From Denitrobacterium detoxificans (GTDB lineage Bacteria > Actinomycetota > Coriobacteriia > Coriobacteriales > Eggerthellaceae), in the NCBI RefSeq assembly GCF_001643775.1, contig NZ_CP011402.1:728001-792000 (forward strand): a stretch of 64,000 nt of DNA, in the 5' to 3' direction. Both the position numbers and the translations under genes were made by a program. This document shows positions 1-7,049 of this stretch, one piece after another. Every line of letters starts with the position of its first letter. Positions within the stretch are counted from its first letter, which is position 1. The notes beneath the pieces were generated by a model. That model saw only the letters and a list, made by a program, of their open reading frames with translations. It had not been told where the DNA came from and did no database searches.

Positions 1-11
1 GGAGGATTAGG

Positions 12-737
12 GTGGAAGACGCCCCTCACGCCGCAATTGAACTTTCCCATGTCAGCAAGGTATTTGGTCAGCGAAAGGCCGTCGATGATCTTTCGCTGAC
101 CGTTCCCGCCGGGGCGTTTCTTTCCATCTTCGGCCCGAACGGAGCGGGGAAGACCACGCTTCTGCGCATGCTTGCCACGCTCTCGCGTCCTACGCGTGGT
201 CGGGCGAGCCTTTCCGGCATCGACCTGAAGGACGATCCGGATGCCGCGCGTGAGCATATTGGCCTCATCTCGCATAACTCCATGCTCTATGGCGACCTTA
301 CGGCCGAGGAGAATCTGCTCTTGGCCGCACGCCTGTATGGCATCGTGAACGCGCAGGAACGTGTGGACGAAATGCTCGAGGCCGTGGAGCTTTCGCATCG
401 ACGTCTCGATACCGTGCGTACGTTTTCCCGCGGCATGACGCAGCGCCTTTGTATCGCGCGCGCCCTGCTGCACGATCCCGACGTCGTGCTGCTCGACGAG
501 CCGTATTCCGGCCTCGATCCGCACGCAATGGAGATATTCGATAGCCTCATCGAACAGGTGCGCAGCGGCCGTACGTTCGTCATGGTGAGCCACGACCTGC
601 GCAAGGGCTTCGGCGTATGCACGCATGCCCTGGTTATGGCGAAGGGTCGCAAGGTTGCCTATGCGCCCAAGGAGGACATCGATTTCCAGGCGTTCGAAGA
701 GCTGTACAAGAAGACGGTAGGGATGGGGGTTTCCTAA
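12..737 (+). CDS. ccmA: Heme exporter ATP-binding protein CcmA
   Basis: This is the ATPase of the CcmABC complex of system I cytochrome c maturation, which works on heme handling at the cytoplasmic membrane. The 241-residue protein has a Walker A motif (GPNGAGKTT), an ABC signature close to FSRGMTQR, and Walker B LLDEP followed by a switch His (VSHD). The start is GTG, 6 bp after GGAGG at 1-5. The stop codon overlaps the ccmB start by one base, so translation is probably coupled. The window opens inside the operon; other ccm genes probably lie upstream. The downstream ccmB and ccmC genes decide for CcmA over a generic ABC ATPase. Confidence 0.88.
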   Translation: MEDAPHAAIELSHVSKVFGQRKAVDDLSLTVPAGAFLSIFGPNGAGKTTLLRMLATLSRPTRGRASLSGIDLKDDPDAAREHIGLISHNSMLYGDLTAEENLLLAARLYGIVNAQERVDEMLEAVELSHRRLDTVRTFSRGMTQRLCIARALLHDPDVVLLDEPYSGLDPHAMEIFDSLIEQVRSGRTFVMVSHDLRKGFGVCTHALVMAKGRKVAYAPKEDIDFQAFEELYKKTVGMGVS

Positions 738-1450
738 TGGCCGTTTCGATCCGCAAGCCGTCTACGTTCCAGCAGTACCTGAACCTGCTGGGGAAGGACC
801 TGCGCCGCGAATTTCGCACGCGCGAGATGCTCACCGCTATGGGCATCTACGCGTTTCTGGTGCTGGTGGTGTATGGTGCCGCTTTGGCTCAGACGGCAAA
901 TACGTTCGATATTCTGCAGATGAGCGCGGGCCTGCTGTGGGCCCTCATCGTGTTCACTTCGCTGCTGGGCTTGAACCGCAGCTTCGCGCACGAGCAGGAG
1001 AATGGCTGCCTCGAGGGCATCTTGCTGGTGCCGCTCGATCGTAGCGTGGTGTTCCTGGCGAAGGCCACGAGCAACCTGCTCTTCCTGCTGGCAGTGGAAA
1101 TCATCGTCCTGCCGCTGTTCTATTTCTTCTTCCTCACCACTACCACGCCAGCCGATACCTGGCCCATGCTATTCCTGCCGTTGCTGGTGGGCACCATTGG
1201 CATTGCCGGCATCGGCACGCTGCTCGCCACCATCACGGTGAATACGCGTGGCAAGGACGTCCTGCTGGCCGTGTTGTTCATTCCGCTGATCTATCCGCTG
1301 CTTTACGCCTGCGTGTCGGCTACTACGGTCGTCATCGCCGGCGGCGACGTGGAGTCCATGTTCGTGCCTGCTCTTGCCCTGGCGGGTGGCTACGACGTGG
1401 TCATGGTTCTGCTTTCTTGGGTGCTGTACGATTTCGTGATCAGCGCCTAG
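737..1450 (+). CDS. ccmB: Heme exporter membrane protein CcmB
   Basis: Membrane partner of CcmA in cytochrome c maturation. The 237-residue protein starts at the ATG that overlaps the ccmA stop (TAATG) and has about six hydrophobic helices. Its N-terminal cytoplasmic segment (LLGKDLRREFRTREML) and the FAHEQENGCLEGILLVPLD region are typical of CcmB. An in-frame upstream extension into ccmA is open but would ignore the overlap start. The size matches the usual ~220 residues. Confidence 0.87.
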   Translation: MAVSIRKPSTFQQYLNLLGKDLRREFRTREMLTAMGIYAFLVLVVYGAALAQTANTFDILQMSAGLLWALIVFTSLLGLNRSFAHEQENGCLEGILLVPLDRSVVFLAKATSNLLFLLAVEIIVLPLFYFFFLTTTTPADTWPMLFLPLLVGTIGIAGIGTLLATITVNTRGKDVLLAVLFIPLIYPLLYACVSATTVVIAGGDVESMFVPALALAGGYDVVMVLLSWVLYDFVISA

Positions 1451-1499
1451 GGTGATTGTTGTAACGCTACGCGTTTAGAACTACGACAAAAGGAAAGGT

Positions 1500-2264
1500 A
1501 TGACTAGTAAAACTACGAAAAGCCCCCGCGTGGGTGGATGGTGGGATGGCATTGCCCCCGCTATCACGCTCGTTGGTGCGCTGCTGACTACCGCGGGTTT
1601 CGTGCTGGCATTTACGCTGGCCGGGCCTGTTAACGGTGCTGCCATCGACGGCGTCGAGGTCATCGGCGGCCAGATGGTTGCCAACCAGCTGCTCTTCTCG
1701 CAGAAGATCTTCTACTTCCACGTACCCACTGCCATTGCCAGCTTCGTTGCCCTGGCGGTTGCCGCGTACTACTGCGTGCGCTTCCTCATGACGCGTGACG
1801 CTGGCTACGACCTGCGTGCCAAGGTTGCCACGGAAGTCGCGCTCGTTTTCGTCATCGCCGTTATGGTCACGGGCGAGATGTGGACGCGCTTCGAGTGGGG
1901 CGTCTGGTGGACGTGGGAGCCTCGCCTTACCACGTATCTCATCCTCATGCTGCTGGTCATTGCGTACTTCGTGCTGCGCGCTTCCATCGACGATCCCGAA
2001 CGTCGCGCCGTGTTCGCCAGCGTGTTTGGCCTAATCATGTTCGCGGACGTTCCCGTGTGCTTCATGATCACGCGCCTCATTCCCTCCAGCGTGCATCCCG
2101 TTATCTTCCGTACCGATTCGGGTCTTTCGCCCGATATGCTCGTGCCGTTCCTGCTTTCGCTGTTCGGCATGCTGTTCGTCACGTATGGCCTGTTCCGTCT
2201 TCGCGTACGCGCGGCGGAGCTCGATGCCCGTGCCGAGCGAATCAAAGAGCAGCTTGACGACTAA
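1500..2264 (+). CDS. ccmC: Heme exporter protein CcmC
   Basis: Integral membrane protein that, with CcmAB, loads heme on the chaperone CcmE. The 254 residues contain about six membrane segments and the tryptophan-rich heme-handling motif WGVWWTWEPRLT near residues 130-142 (CcmC usually has WWTWD; here E). Conserved His residues lie in the periplasmic-facing FYFHVPTA segment near residue 74. It follows ccmB after 49 bp and has an AAAGGAAAGG ribosome binding site. Confidence 0.9.
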   Translation: MTSKTTKSPRVGGWWDGIAPAITLVGALLTTAGFVLAFTLAGPVNGAAIDGVEVIGGQMVANQLLFSQKIFYFHVPTAIASFVALAVAAYYCVRFLMTRDAGYDLRAKVATEVALVFVIAVMVTGEMWTRFEWGVWWTWEPRLTTYLILMLLVIAYFVLRASIDDPERRAVFASVFGLIMFADVPVCFMITRLIPSSVHPVIFRTDSGLSPDMLVPFLLSLFGMLFVTYGLFRLRVRAAELDARAERIKEQLDD

Positions 2265-2279
2265 CCCGAAGGAGCAATC

Positions 2280-2489
2280 ATGAATCCCATTCTCGAACAG
2301 ATCTACGCGACCATCCTTCCTTCCGCCCCTTATGTTATTGCGGCGTATGCGCTCGTTTGGCTGGCGCTTTTGGTGTACGTTGTACTCATCACCGTCCGTC
2401 TGAAGAAGACCGAAGCTCAGATGGCCGTGCTGGAAGAGGCGTTGGCTGCCAAGGAAGCCGATGCCACCGACAGCATCACCAAGAAATAG
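2280..2489 (+). CDS. Small membrane protein, CcmD-like
   Basis: A 69-residue protein with one hydrophobic helix (about residues 17-38), then a basic residue cluster (RLKK) and a charged C-terminal coil. Size, topology and position 15 bp after ccmC fit CcmD, the small protein that releases holo-CcmE from the CcmABC complex. Sequence similarity cannot be judged at this length, so the name rests on context. The ribosome binding site is AAGGAGCA. Confidence 0.65.
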   Translation: MNPILEQIYATILPSAPYVIAAYALVWLALLVYVVLITVRLKKTEAQMAVLEEALAAKEADATDSITKK

Positions 2490-2513
2490 CTTTACCAAGA
2501 AGGAAGTCGTTAC

Positions 2514-3326
2514 ATGAAGGCTCTTATTCCTGCAGCTGGCATGGGTACGCGTTTTCTGCCTGCCACCAAGGCGGTTCCGAAGGAAATGCTGCTCGTCGTC
2601 GATCGTCCGGTAATCCAGTACGTCGTCGAGGAAGGCCTGGCCTCCGGCGCCGATGAAGTGGTTATCATCAACAGCCGCGAGAAGAAGGCAATCGAAGATC
2701 ACTTCGCTCCCGATCCCCAGCTCGAGGAAACCCTGGTGGGTCGCGGCAAGAAGGCCTACGCCGAAGCTGTGCATCATGCGGGCAATCTGCCCGTGAGCTT
2801 CGTCTACCAGGACGAGCCCCTGGGCCTGGGTCACGCCGTGCGCTGCGCTGCCGAAAAGACGGGTGACGAGCCCTTCTTCGTGTTGCTGGGTGACGTTATC
2901 GTTCCCGGCAACGACATGCTCAACCGCATGAAGGCCATTTCCGACGAGCACAACGGCGCAAGCGTCATCGCAGTGCTTCCCGTGCCCGACGATCAGGTAA
3001 GCCGCTTTGGCGTCATCGATGGCGTGGAAGTCTCCGAAGGCGTTTGGAAAGTCAATGGCCTGGTGGAAAAGCCTCCTGTAGAGGAAGCTCCTTCGAACCT
3101 CACCGTGTTCGGTCGTTACCTGCTTTCTCCGCGCGTTATGGAGCTCCTTGCAAGCGTGAAGCCGGGTGCGGGCAACGAAATCCAGCTTACCGACGCTCTC
3201 GATGCCGTGCTGGCCGAAGAGGAAATGTACGCCATGGTCATCAGCGACGACGAGGGCTTCGATACGGGCACCGTTGCCACGTGGCTCGACACGAACAACC
3301 GCCTCTACGCTCGCAAGAACGGCTAG
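2514..3326 (+). CDS. galU: UTP-glucose-1-phosphate uridylyltransferase GalU
   Basis: Makes UDP-glucose from UTP and glucose-1-phosphate for cell-wall and surface polysaccharides. The 270-residue protein starts with the nucleotidyltransferase signature IPAAGMGTRFLPATKAVPKE and contains QDEPLGLGHAV, LLGDVI and GLVEKP motifs, all typical of GalU. It follows the ccm genes by 24 bp and may be read with them. A hairpin terminator follows. UDP-glucose would feed the wall-polymer locus 3-10 kb downstream, an inference from proximity. Confidence 0.94.
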   Translation: MKALIPAAGMGTRFLPATKAVPKEMLLVVDRPVIQYVVEEGLASGADEVVIINSREKKAIEDHFAPDPQLEETLVGRGKKAYAEAVHHAGNLPVSFVYQDEPLGLGHAVRCAAEKTGDEPFFVLLGDVIVPGNDMLNRMKAISDEHNGASVIAVLPVPDDQVSRFGVIDGVEVSEGVWKVNGLVEKPPVEEAPSNLTVFGRYLLSPRVMELLASVKPGAGNEIQLTDALDAVLAEEEMYAMVISDDEGFDTGTVATWLDTNNRLYARKNG

Positions 3327-3349
3327 TTGGTCGCTACATAGCTTGCTCA

Positions 3350-3387
3350 GCAAGGCTCCGCCGCTTGGTGGGGCCTTGCTTCTTTTA
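3350..3387 (+). terminator. Rho-independent terminator after galU
   Basis: An 11-bp stem with one G-T pair (AGCAAGGCTCC pairing with GGGGCCTTGCT) closes a loop of about ten bases and is followed by TCTTTT. It ends the ccm-galU transcript. Confidence 0.85.
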
Positions 3388-3917
3388 TGCCTCCATCTGC
3401 GATTACAACTAGCGGTGTTGGGCTGGTGATGCGGTGCGCGTTCGGGTTCGGGATGAACATGGCATAGCGGGTGCATTTCTACTCGGAGACTGCGTCCCGC
3501 CGTTAGGCGGACGTCAAATTGAAAATGCGCAAATCCGAGGTTCTATTTTGCAAAAATGCTGACGTTTACACGCTGTAGCCTTCGTTTTCCCTGCCGAATG
3601 GGGCGGGGAAGGGTTCGCCTGTGCCCTCATAGCGACGTTGCTCCAGGTCGTCATTGCTCGTATGAGGGGCGAAACATAGATCGACGTGTAAACGGCGACA
3701 TTTCGTGCATTTTGTCGGCTGATTTTGCTCAGTTTGGCGGCGATGCCTATCTTGGGATTCGGGCGAGCGATTTTCATGCTCCGTGGACGGAGGGGGCGTT
3801 GGTTGTACCTCGTTCATAGTGAAGTGATTCGGGGGCTTTGAGGGGCATATCACGCCTTCATCTCGTTGATGACCCATAAGGTTTCAAGCACGTCGAGCGC
3901 TCGATAGAAGCCGTGAG
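3388..3917. other. Gene-free intergenic stretch with an imperfect inverted repeat
   Basis: About 530 bp between the galU terminator and the small RNA at 3918-4059 shows no ORF with a convincing start and no known domain. It is more AT-rich in places than its neighbours. It holds an imperfect inverted repeat of about 24 bp (3549-3572 against 3685-3709), with a perfect 10-bp core CGTTTACACG/CGTGTAAACG. This may be the remnant of a small mobile element or a pair of operator half sites. Confidence 0.5.
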
Positions 3918-4059
3918 AAAAGAGAATGGCCCGAGCCAGTAAGGGAGTGGGCTCGGGCCTGCAAGGAGGGATGGTGCTTACGCACCCGCTGCCCGGTAGG
4001 TTAGGGAGGAGGGAGAACCGGACAGCTTCAAACTTTAGGAGGGATACCTTTCGTCTGAT
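3918..4059 (-). ncRNA. Candidate small RNA with repeated CUCC (anti-Shine-Dalgarno) motifs
   Basis: Read on the minus strand, a perfect TATAAT at 4066-4071 would start transcription near 4059. The RNA would be about 140 nt. In order it has a linear CCCUCCU segment (complement of 4037-4043). Next is a 10-bp hairpin (4017-4026 with 3988-3997, one G-U pair) whose loop carries CUCCCUCCUCCC. Then come a GUAA-tetraloop hairpin (3973-3986), another linear CCCUCCUU (3964-3970) and a perfect 10-bp terminator stem (3928-3937/3950-3959), which shows CUCCC in its loop and is followed by AUUCUCUUUU. Four unpaired CUCC sites are complementary to Shine-Dalgarno sequences. The layout resembles actinobacterial 6C RNA and Firmicutes C-rich regulatory RNAs, but there is no run of six cytosines. 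The -35 box is weak. Confidence 0.6.
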
Positions 4060-4065
4060 GACCCA

Positions 4066-4071
4066 ATTATA
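4066..4071 (-). promoter_or_regulatory. -10 box of the candidate small RNA
   Basis: The minus strand reads TATAAT, a consensus -10 box, about 7 bp before the inferred RNA start. Upstream at -35 spacing only weak matches (GTGGTT or TGGTTT) are seen, so the promoter may need help or the -35 contact may be poor. Confidence 0.5.
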
Positions 4072-4327
4072 AAATGCGGGAATGCAGAAACCACGACCTG
4101 GGCGTGCGCGTTTTATGAATCGCGTATCGGGATAGTAACAGGCCTACCCCAAGGGCGTTACAAACGGCGTGCTGCCTGCCCTGACGGCTCGATTTCGTTG
4201 AGTAGCTCGGTTGGGGCGTGGTCCATTTATCGGGGCGCTGCGGGGTTGGGGCGGTATACTTACATGAACGATTTTTCGGCCAGCTGCGCTTCGTGGCATG
4301 CATGGCCATCGAATAGTGAGGAACATC

Positions 4328-5209
4328 ATGGCGGATATCCAATTGCGCTTCCACAAAGACATGCTCGTCCTTTCCGGTTCGCTATCCCATGCGTTTGGAA
4401 TCCAGGGGTTCGACGAAGCGCAGCAAATCCTGCTTCCCGTCATCGAGCCCGAAGTGGTCGAGGAGACCTTGCGCCTGCAGCTGGCCACGGGCGTGCCTTG
4501 TCTGGTTGCTCCCACGGGTGCCATCACGCGTGCCCGTCTGGCTCACGTACGCGCCTCGGAAAAGGATGCCGAAATCGCCCAGGCTGCGTTGCGTATTGCC
4601 TCGGCATTCAAGCCGCAGCATCTTATCGCAAAGATCGGCGCTACTGGCTTGCCCATCGACCCTTCCAGCAAGTCTTCGCTCGTGGCGAATCGCGACCAGT
4701 ATGCCCGTGCGGCCACGGTGCTGGGGGAGGAGGGCGTCGATGCCTTCTTCCTGGACGGCATGGCAAGCCTGGACGACATCCGTTGCGCGCTCATGGGCAT
4801 TCGCAAGGAATGCTCCACGCCGGTGTTCGTGTCGGTGGATGCCGCCGAGGATGGCACGTTCGCGGGTGGCCGCGAAAGCGTCGAGGATGCAGCGCGCTTG
4901 GCCGTGGAGTTCGAAGCTGACGTGTTTGGCTTCCGCGCCTCCGCGGCACCCGAAGCGCTGTGCTCGCTGGCTCGTCGCGTCGCCGATGCCACGCCGCTGC
5001 CGCTACTGGTGCAGTTCGATGTGCCCGAGCCTCCTGCACGCCGTGCGACGCTCAACCCTGGCCCCTTCGATTCGCCCGATGGCATGGTTGCCATTGCGCG
5101 CGACCTGCGTGCCGCTGGCGCTCAGTTCCTGCGCGCTACGGGGAAGGCCACGCCGGCTTACACGGGCGCGCTTGCCGCTTCCGTGGCTGGCCTCGACTGC
5201 GTAAGGTAG
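4328..5209 (+). CDS. Homocysteine S-methyltransferase-like protein
   Basis: A 293-residue protein whose N-terminal half looks like the TIM barrel of the homocysteine methyltransferase family (MetH N-domain/BHMT): LSGSLSHAF stands where LDGAMGT is usual, and VAPTGAITRARL where TNTFGANRARL is usual. Later strands (DAFFLDGMAS, VFVSVDAAEDGTFAGG) also fit. The C-terminal GGCC motif and the earlier Cys that bind the catalytic zinc are not visible, so it may not be a zinc thiol methyltransferase. The start at 4328 follows GAGG; an upstream in-frame ATG at 4298 lacks a binding site. It is followed within 6 bp by a small conserved-looking ORF. Confidence 0.55.
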   Translation: MADIQLRFHKDMLVLSGSLSHAFGIQGFDEAQQILLPVIEPEVVEETLRLQLATGVPCLVAPTGAITRARLAHVRASEKDAEIAQAALRIASAFKPQHLIAKIGATGLPIDPSSKSSLVANRDQYARAATVLGEEGVDAFFLDGMASLDDIRCALMGIRKECSTPVFVSVDAAEDGTFAGGRESVEDAARLAVEFEADVFGFRASAAPEALCSLARRVADATPLPLLVQFDVPEPPARRATLNPGPFDSPDGMVAIARDLRAAGAQFLRATGKATPAYTGALAASVAGLDCVR

Positions 5210-5215
5210 GTGCGT

Positions 5216-5485
5216 ATGGCCATTCGCCAGCCCATTAGCAATATCAACCGCAGCGACGATTACGGCGCGTTGCAGCGTGTGGTTTCCGAGCTGTACAGGC
5301 ATACCGATATGGTGAGTCGCATGGACGTGGTCGTGCTGGTGGAATCCTACGACCTTCCTGCCGATTTGCAGGAAATCGTGTCGCTGCTGCCTCCGGGCTA
5401 CTATACGCGCGAGCGCTTGTGCGACCAGCTGAATTCCGCGATTTCCGGCCATGCGTGGGGACAGGTGTACGGAACGGTGGAGTAG
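5216..5485 (+). CDS. Small hypothetical protein
   Basis: An 89-residue soluble protein without recognised domain, rich in acidic and aliphatic residues (VVVLVESYDLPADLQEIVSLLPPGYYTRERL). It probably forms an operon with the methyltransferase-like gene 6 bp upstream. An AAGG box at 5203-5206 is well placed for ATG 5216; a GTG at 5210 adjoins the previous stop but is too close to that box. The YYTRERLCDQLN segment suggests a helical domain, but no function is proposed. Confidence 0.65.
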   Translation: MAIRQPISNINRSDDYGALQRVVSELYRHTDMVSRMDVVVLVESYDLPADLQEIVSLLPPGYYTRERLCDQLNSAISGHAWGQVYGTVE

Positions 5486-5513
5486 GGCGTAGCGTTCGCC
5501 CCTGAAACGAGAG

Positions 5514-5539
5514 GCGGGCAGACCATATGGCCTGCCCGC
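5514..5539 (-). terminator. Hairpin downstream of the 5.5-5.7 kb RNA
   Basis: A perfect 8-bp outer stem (GCGGGCAG/CTGCCCGC) encloses a near-palindromic ACCATATGGC core. On the minus strand it is followed by CTCTCGTTTC. The T tract is modest, so termination may be partly factor-dependent. It could also end the plus-strand transcript of 4328-5485. Confidence 0.5.
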
Positions 5540-5540
5540 A

Positions 5541-5713
5541 TAAAGCCTCACCCCCGCCCTAAGGATGAACCCACCTCAGAAAGGTGGGTGCCCGCAGCTT
5601 GTTTCCTGGCTTTCGCGCCAACGGGCGCGAATCTCCATTTCGCAAGCAATCTAGAGCTCCCTAACAAAATGCATCGGTCCATCGCAATATTACGGGGATC
5701 GAAGGTGAAGCCT
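5541..5713 (-). ncRNA. Structured RNA, possibly 6S RNA
   Basis: On the minus strand a -10 box TATATT (5720-5725) precedes an RNA of about 173 nt. Its ends pair: AGGCUUCACC near 5713-5704 with GGUGAGGCU near 5552-5544, giving a closing stem with two G-U pairs. The 3' part contains GGGCACCCACC, a short loop, then GGUGGGUUCA, which resembles the 3' hairpin of many 6S RNAs. Length, terminal stem and free-standing location fit 6S RNA, which imitates an open promoter and binds RNA polymerase. I cannot run a covariance model, so the family name is tentative; a structured minus-strand RNA is better supported than its identity. Confidence 0.5.
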
Positions 5714-5951
5714 AGTTAGAATATAGCATCTTGAGCGCCGAAATAAAGGCTTGATATCTTCTCCGTAATGTGGTGAAGTAATGGTATACGCGCGATATCC
5801 TTTAAAGCGTTTCCCCAGGAAAACGCTACTATCGAAATCTGCTTTCTGCCATTTCTGGCCGACGCGTCATGCCTTCTTCCGCGCCAGGACGCAACCTCCA
5901 TCGCGATACGCTATCATATTGCGGAATTCGCCAACGAAAGGAATGCCGCAG

Positions 5952-6941
5952 ATGACGCAGACTGCTCCCAAGGTCTCCATCCTCGTGCCCATATACAACA
6001 CGGAAACGTACCTCGGAACATGCCTCGATTCGCTCGTAGGCCAGACGCTGAAGGACATCGAAATCATCTGCATCAACGACGGTTCCACCGATTCCTCGCT
6101 GGATATCATGCGCGCCTACGCCGCGAAGGATGCGCGCGTGCGCATTATCGACAAGCAGAACACGGGCTACGGTGACTCCATGAACCAGGGCCTTGCCGCT
6201 GCGCGTGGCGAGTACATCGGCATCGTCGAGCCCGACGACTTCGTTTCGAAGCGCGCTTTTGCCGCATACGTGAAGGCTGCCGAGCGGTATGGTGCCAGCG
6301 TGGTGAAGGCGAATTACCGTGAGCATAGCGAAGGCTCGTGGCGCGATCCCCTTGCCGTGGTGTATGGCCAATTTGCCTACAACGTCCCGTTTTGTCCGGC
6401 TGACAACCCCGCGATCGTGAACACCACGCCGAGCATTTGGGCGGGTCTGTATCGTCGTGATTTCATCTTGGGGCAGGGGATAAGCTTCAGCCAGACGCCT
6501 GGCGCCTCGTTCCAGGACGCTTCGTTTGCCCATCAGTGCTGGATCGCCGCCCCGCGCGTCGTGCTCCTTCGCCAGGGCTACCTGCATTACCGCACCGACA
6601 ACCAGGCAAGCTCCTCCAAGTCGTCTGCCAAGGTATTCCAGGTTTGCTACGAATACCAGCGTACGTTCGATTTCCTAAGGAACCGCGGCCAGGACGCGTA
6701 TCGCGCCTTCGCTCCGGCCCTGAACGCGGCACGCTGGAATGGCTACAAGTGGAACTACAATCGCATTTCCGCCGACAATCATCTGGCGTTTGCCCAGCAG
6801 TGGGCGCGCGAGATGGTCGATGCCCGCGAGGAGGGCATGCTCGACCTGTCGCTGCTGCCAGCGGTCGATGCGGAAAACGCCCAGCTTCTCATGGGCGATG
6901 CGCAGGAGTTTTGCAATCGCTTTCCCGACGAAATCGCCTAG
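5952..6941 (+). CDS. Family 2 glycosyltransferase
   Basis: A 329-residue GT-A enzyme that transfers sugar from a nucleotide donor to a surface polymer. The N-terminus carries VSILVPIYNTETYLGTCLDSL, then IICINDGSTD and EPDDFV (the DXD-like metal site near residue 93). The rest resembles the C-terminal region of CpsI/EpsH-type transferases (FFxDxxF-like ASFQDASFAHQCW). The start at 5952 has AAAGGA 9 bp upstream; an ATG at 5943 has none. It heads the wall-glycopolymer locus. Confidence 0.83.
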   Translation: MTQTAPKVSILVPIYNTETYLGTCLDSLVGQTLKDIEIICINDGSTDSSLDIMRAYAAKDARVRIIDKQNTGYGDSMNQGLAAARGEYIGIVEPDDFVSKRAFAAYVKAAERYGASVVKANYREHSEGSWRDPLAVVYGQFAYNVPFCPADNPAIVNTTPSIWAGLYRRDFILGQGISFSQTPGASFQDASFAHQCWIAAPRVVLLRQGYLHYRTDNQASSSKSSAKVFQVCYEYQRTFDFLRNRGQDAYRAFAPALNAARWNGYKWNYNRISADNHLAFAQQWAREMVDAREEGMLDLSLLPAVDAENAQLLMGDAQEFCNRFPDEIA

Positions 6942-7049
6942 CCGTTACTTGTGTTTAATGGCCGCAAACACCCGTGTTGGCAAGCGGGCCGCGCCCGTTT
7001 TGGGTTACTCTAAATGCTTATGTATGGCGTAGATAGCAAGAGGTAATCA

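Noticed and set aside
2031-3476. Minus-strand ORF of 481 codons across ccmC, ccmD and galU
   Set aside because: It is antisense to three clear genes and to a terminator, and its translation is His/Arg-rich without recognisable motifs.
3964-4075. Possible 33-codon plus-strand ORF starting at ATG 3971 after AAGGAGGG
   Set aside because: The ribosome binding site touches the start codon, the composition is Arg-rich without pattern, and the same GGAGG copies are better explained as CUCC motifs of the minus-strand RNA.
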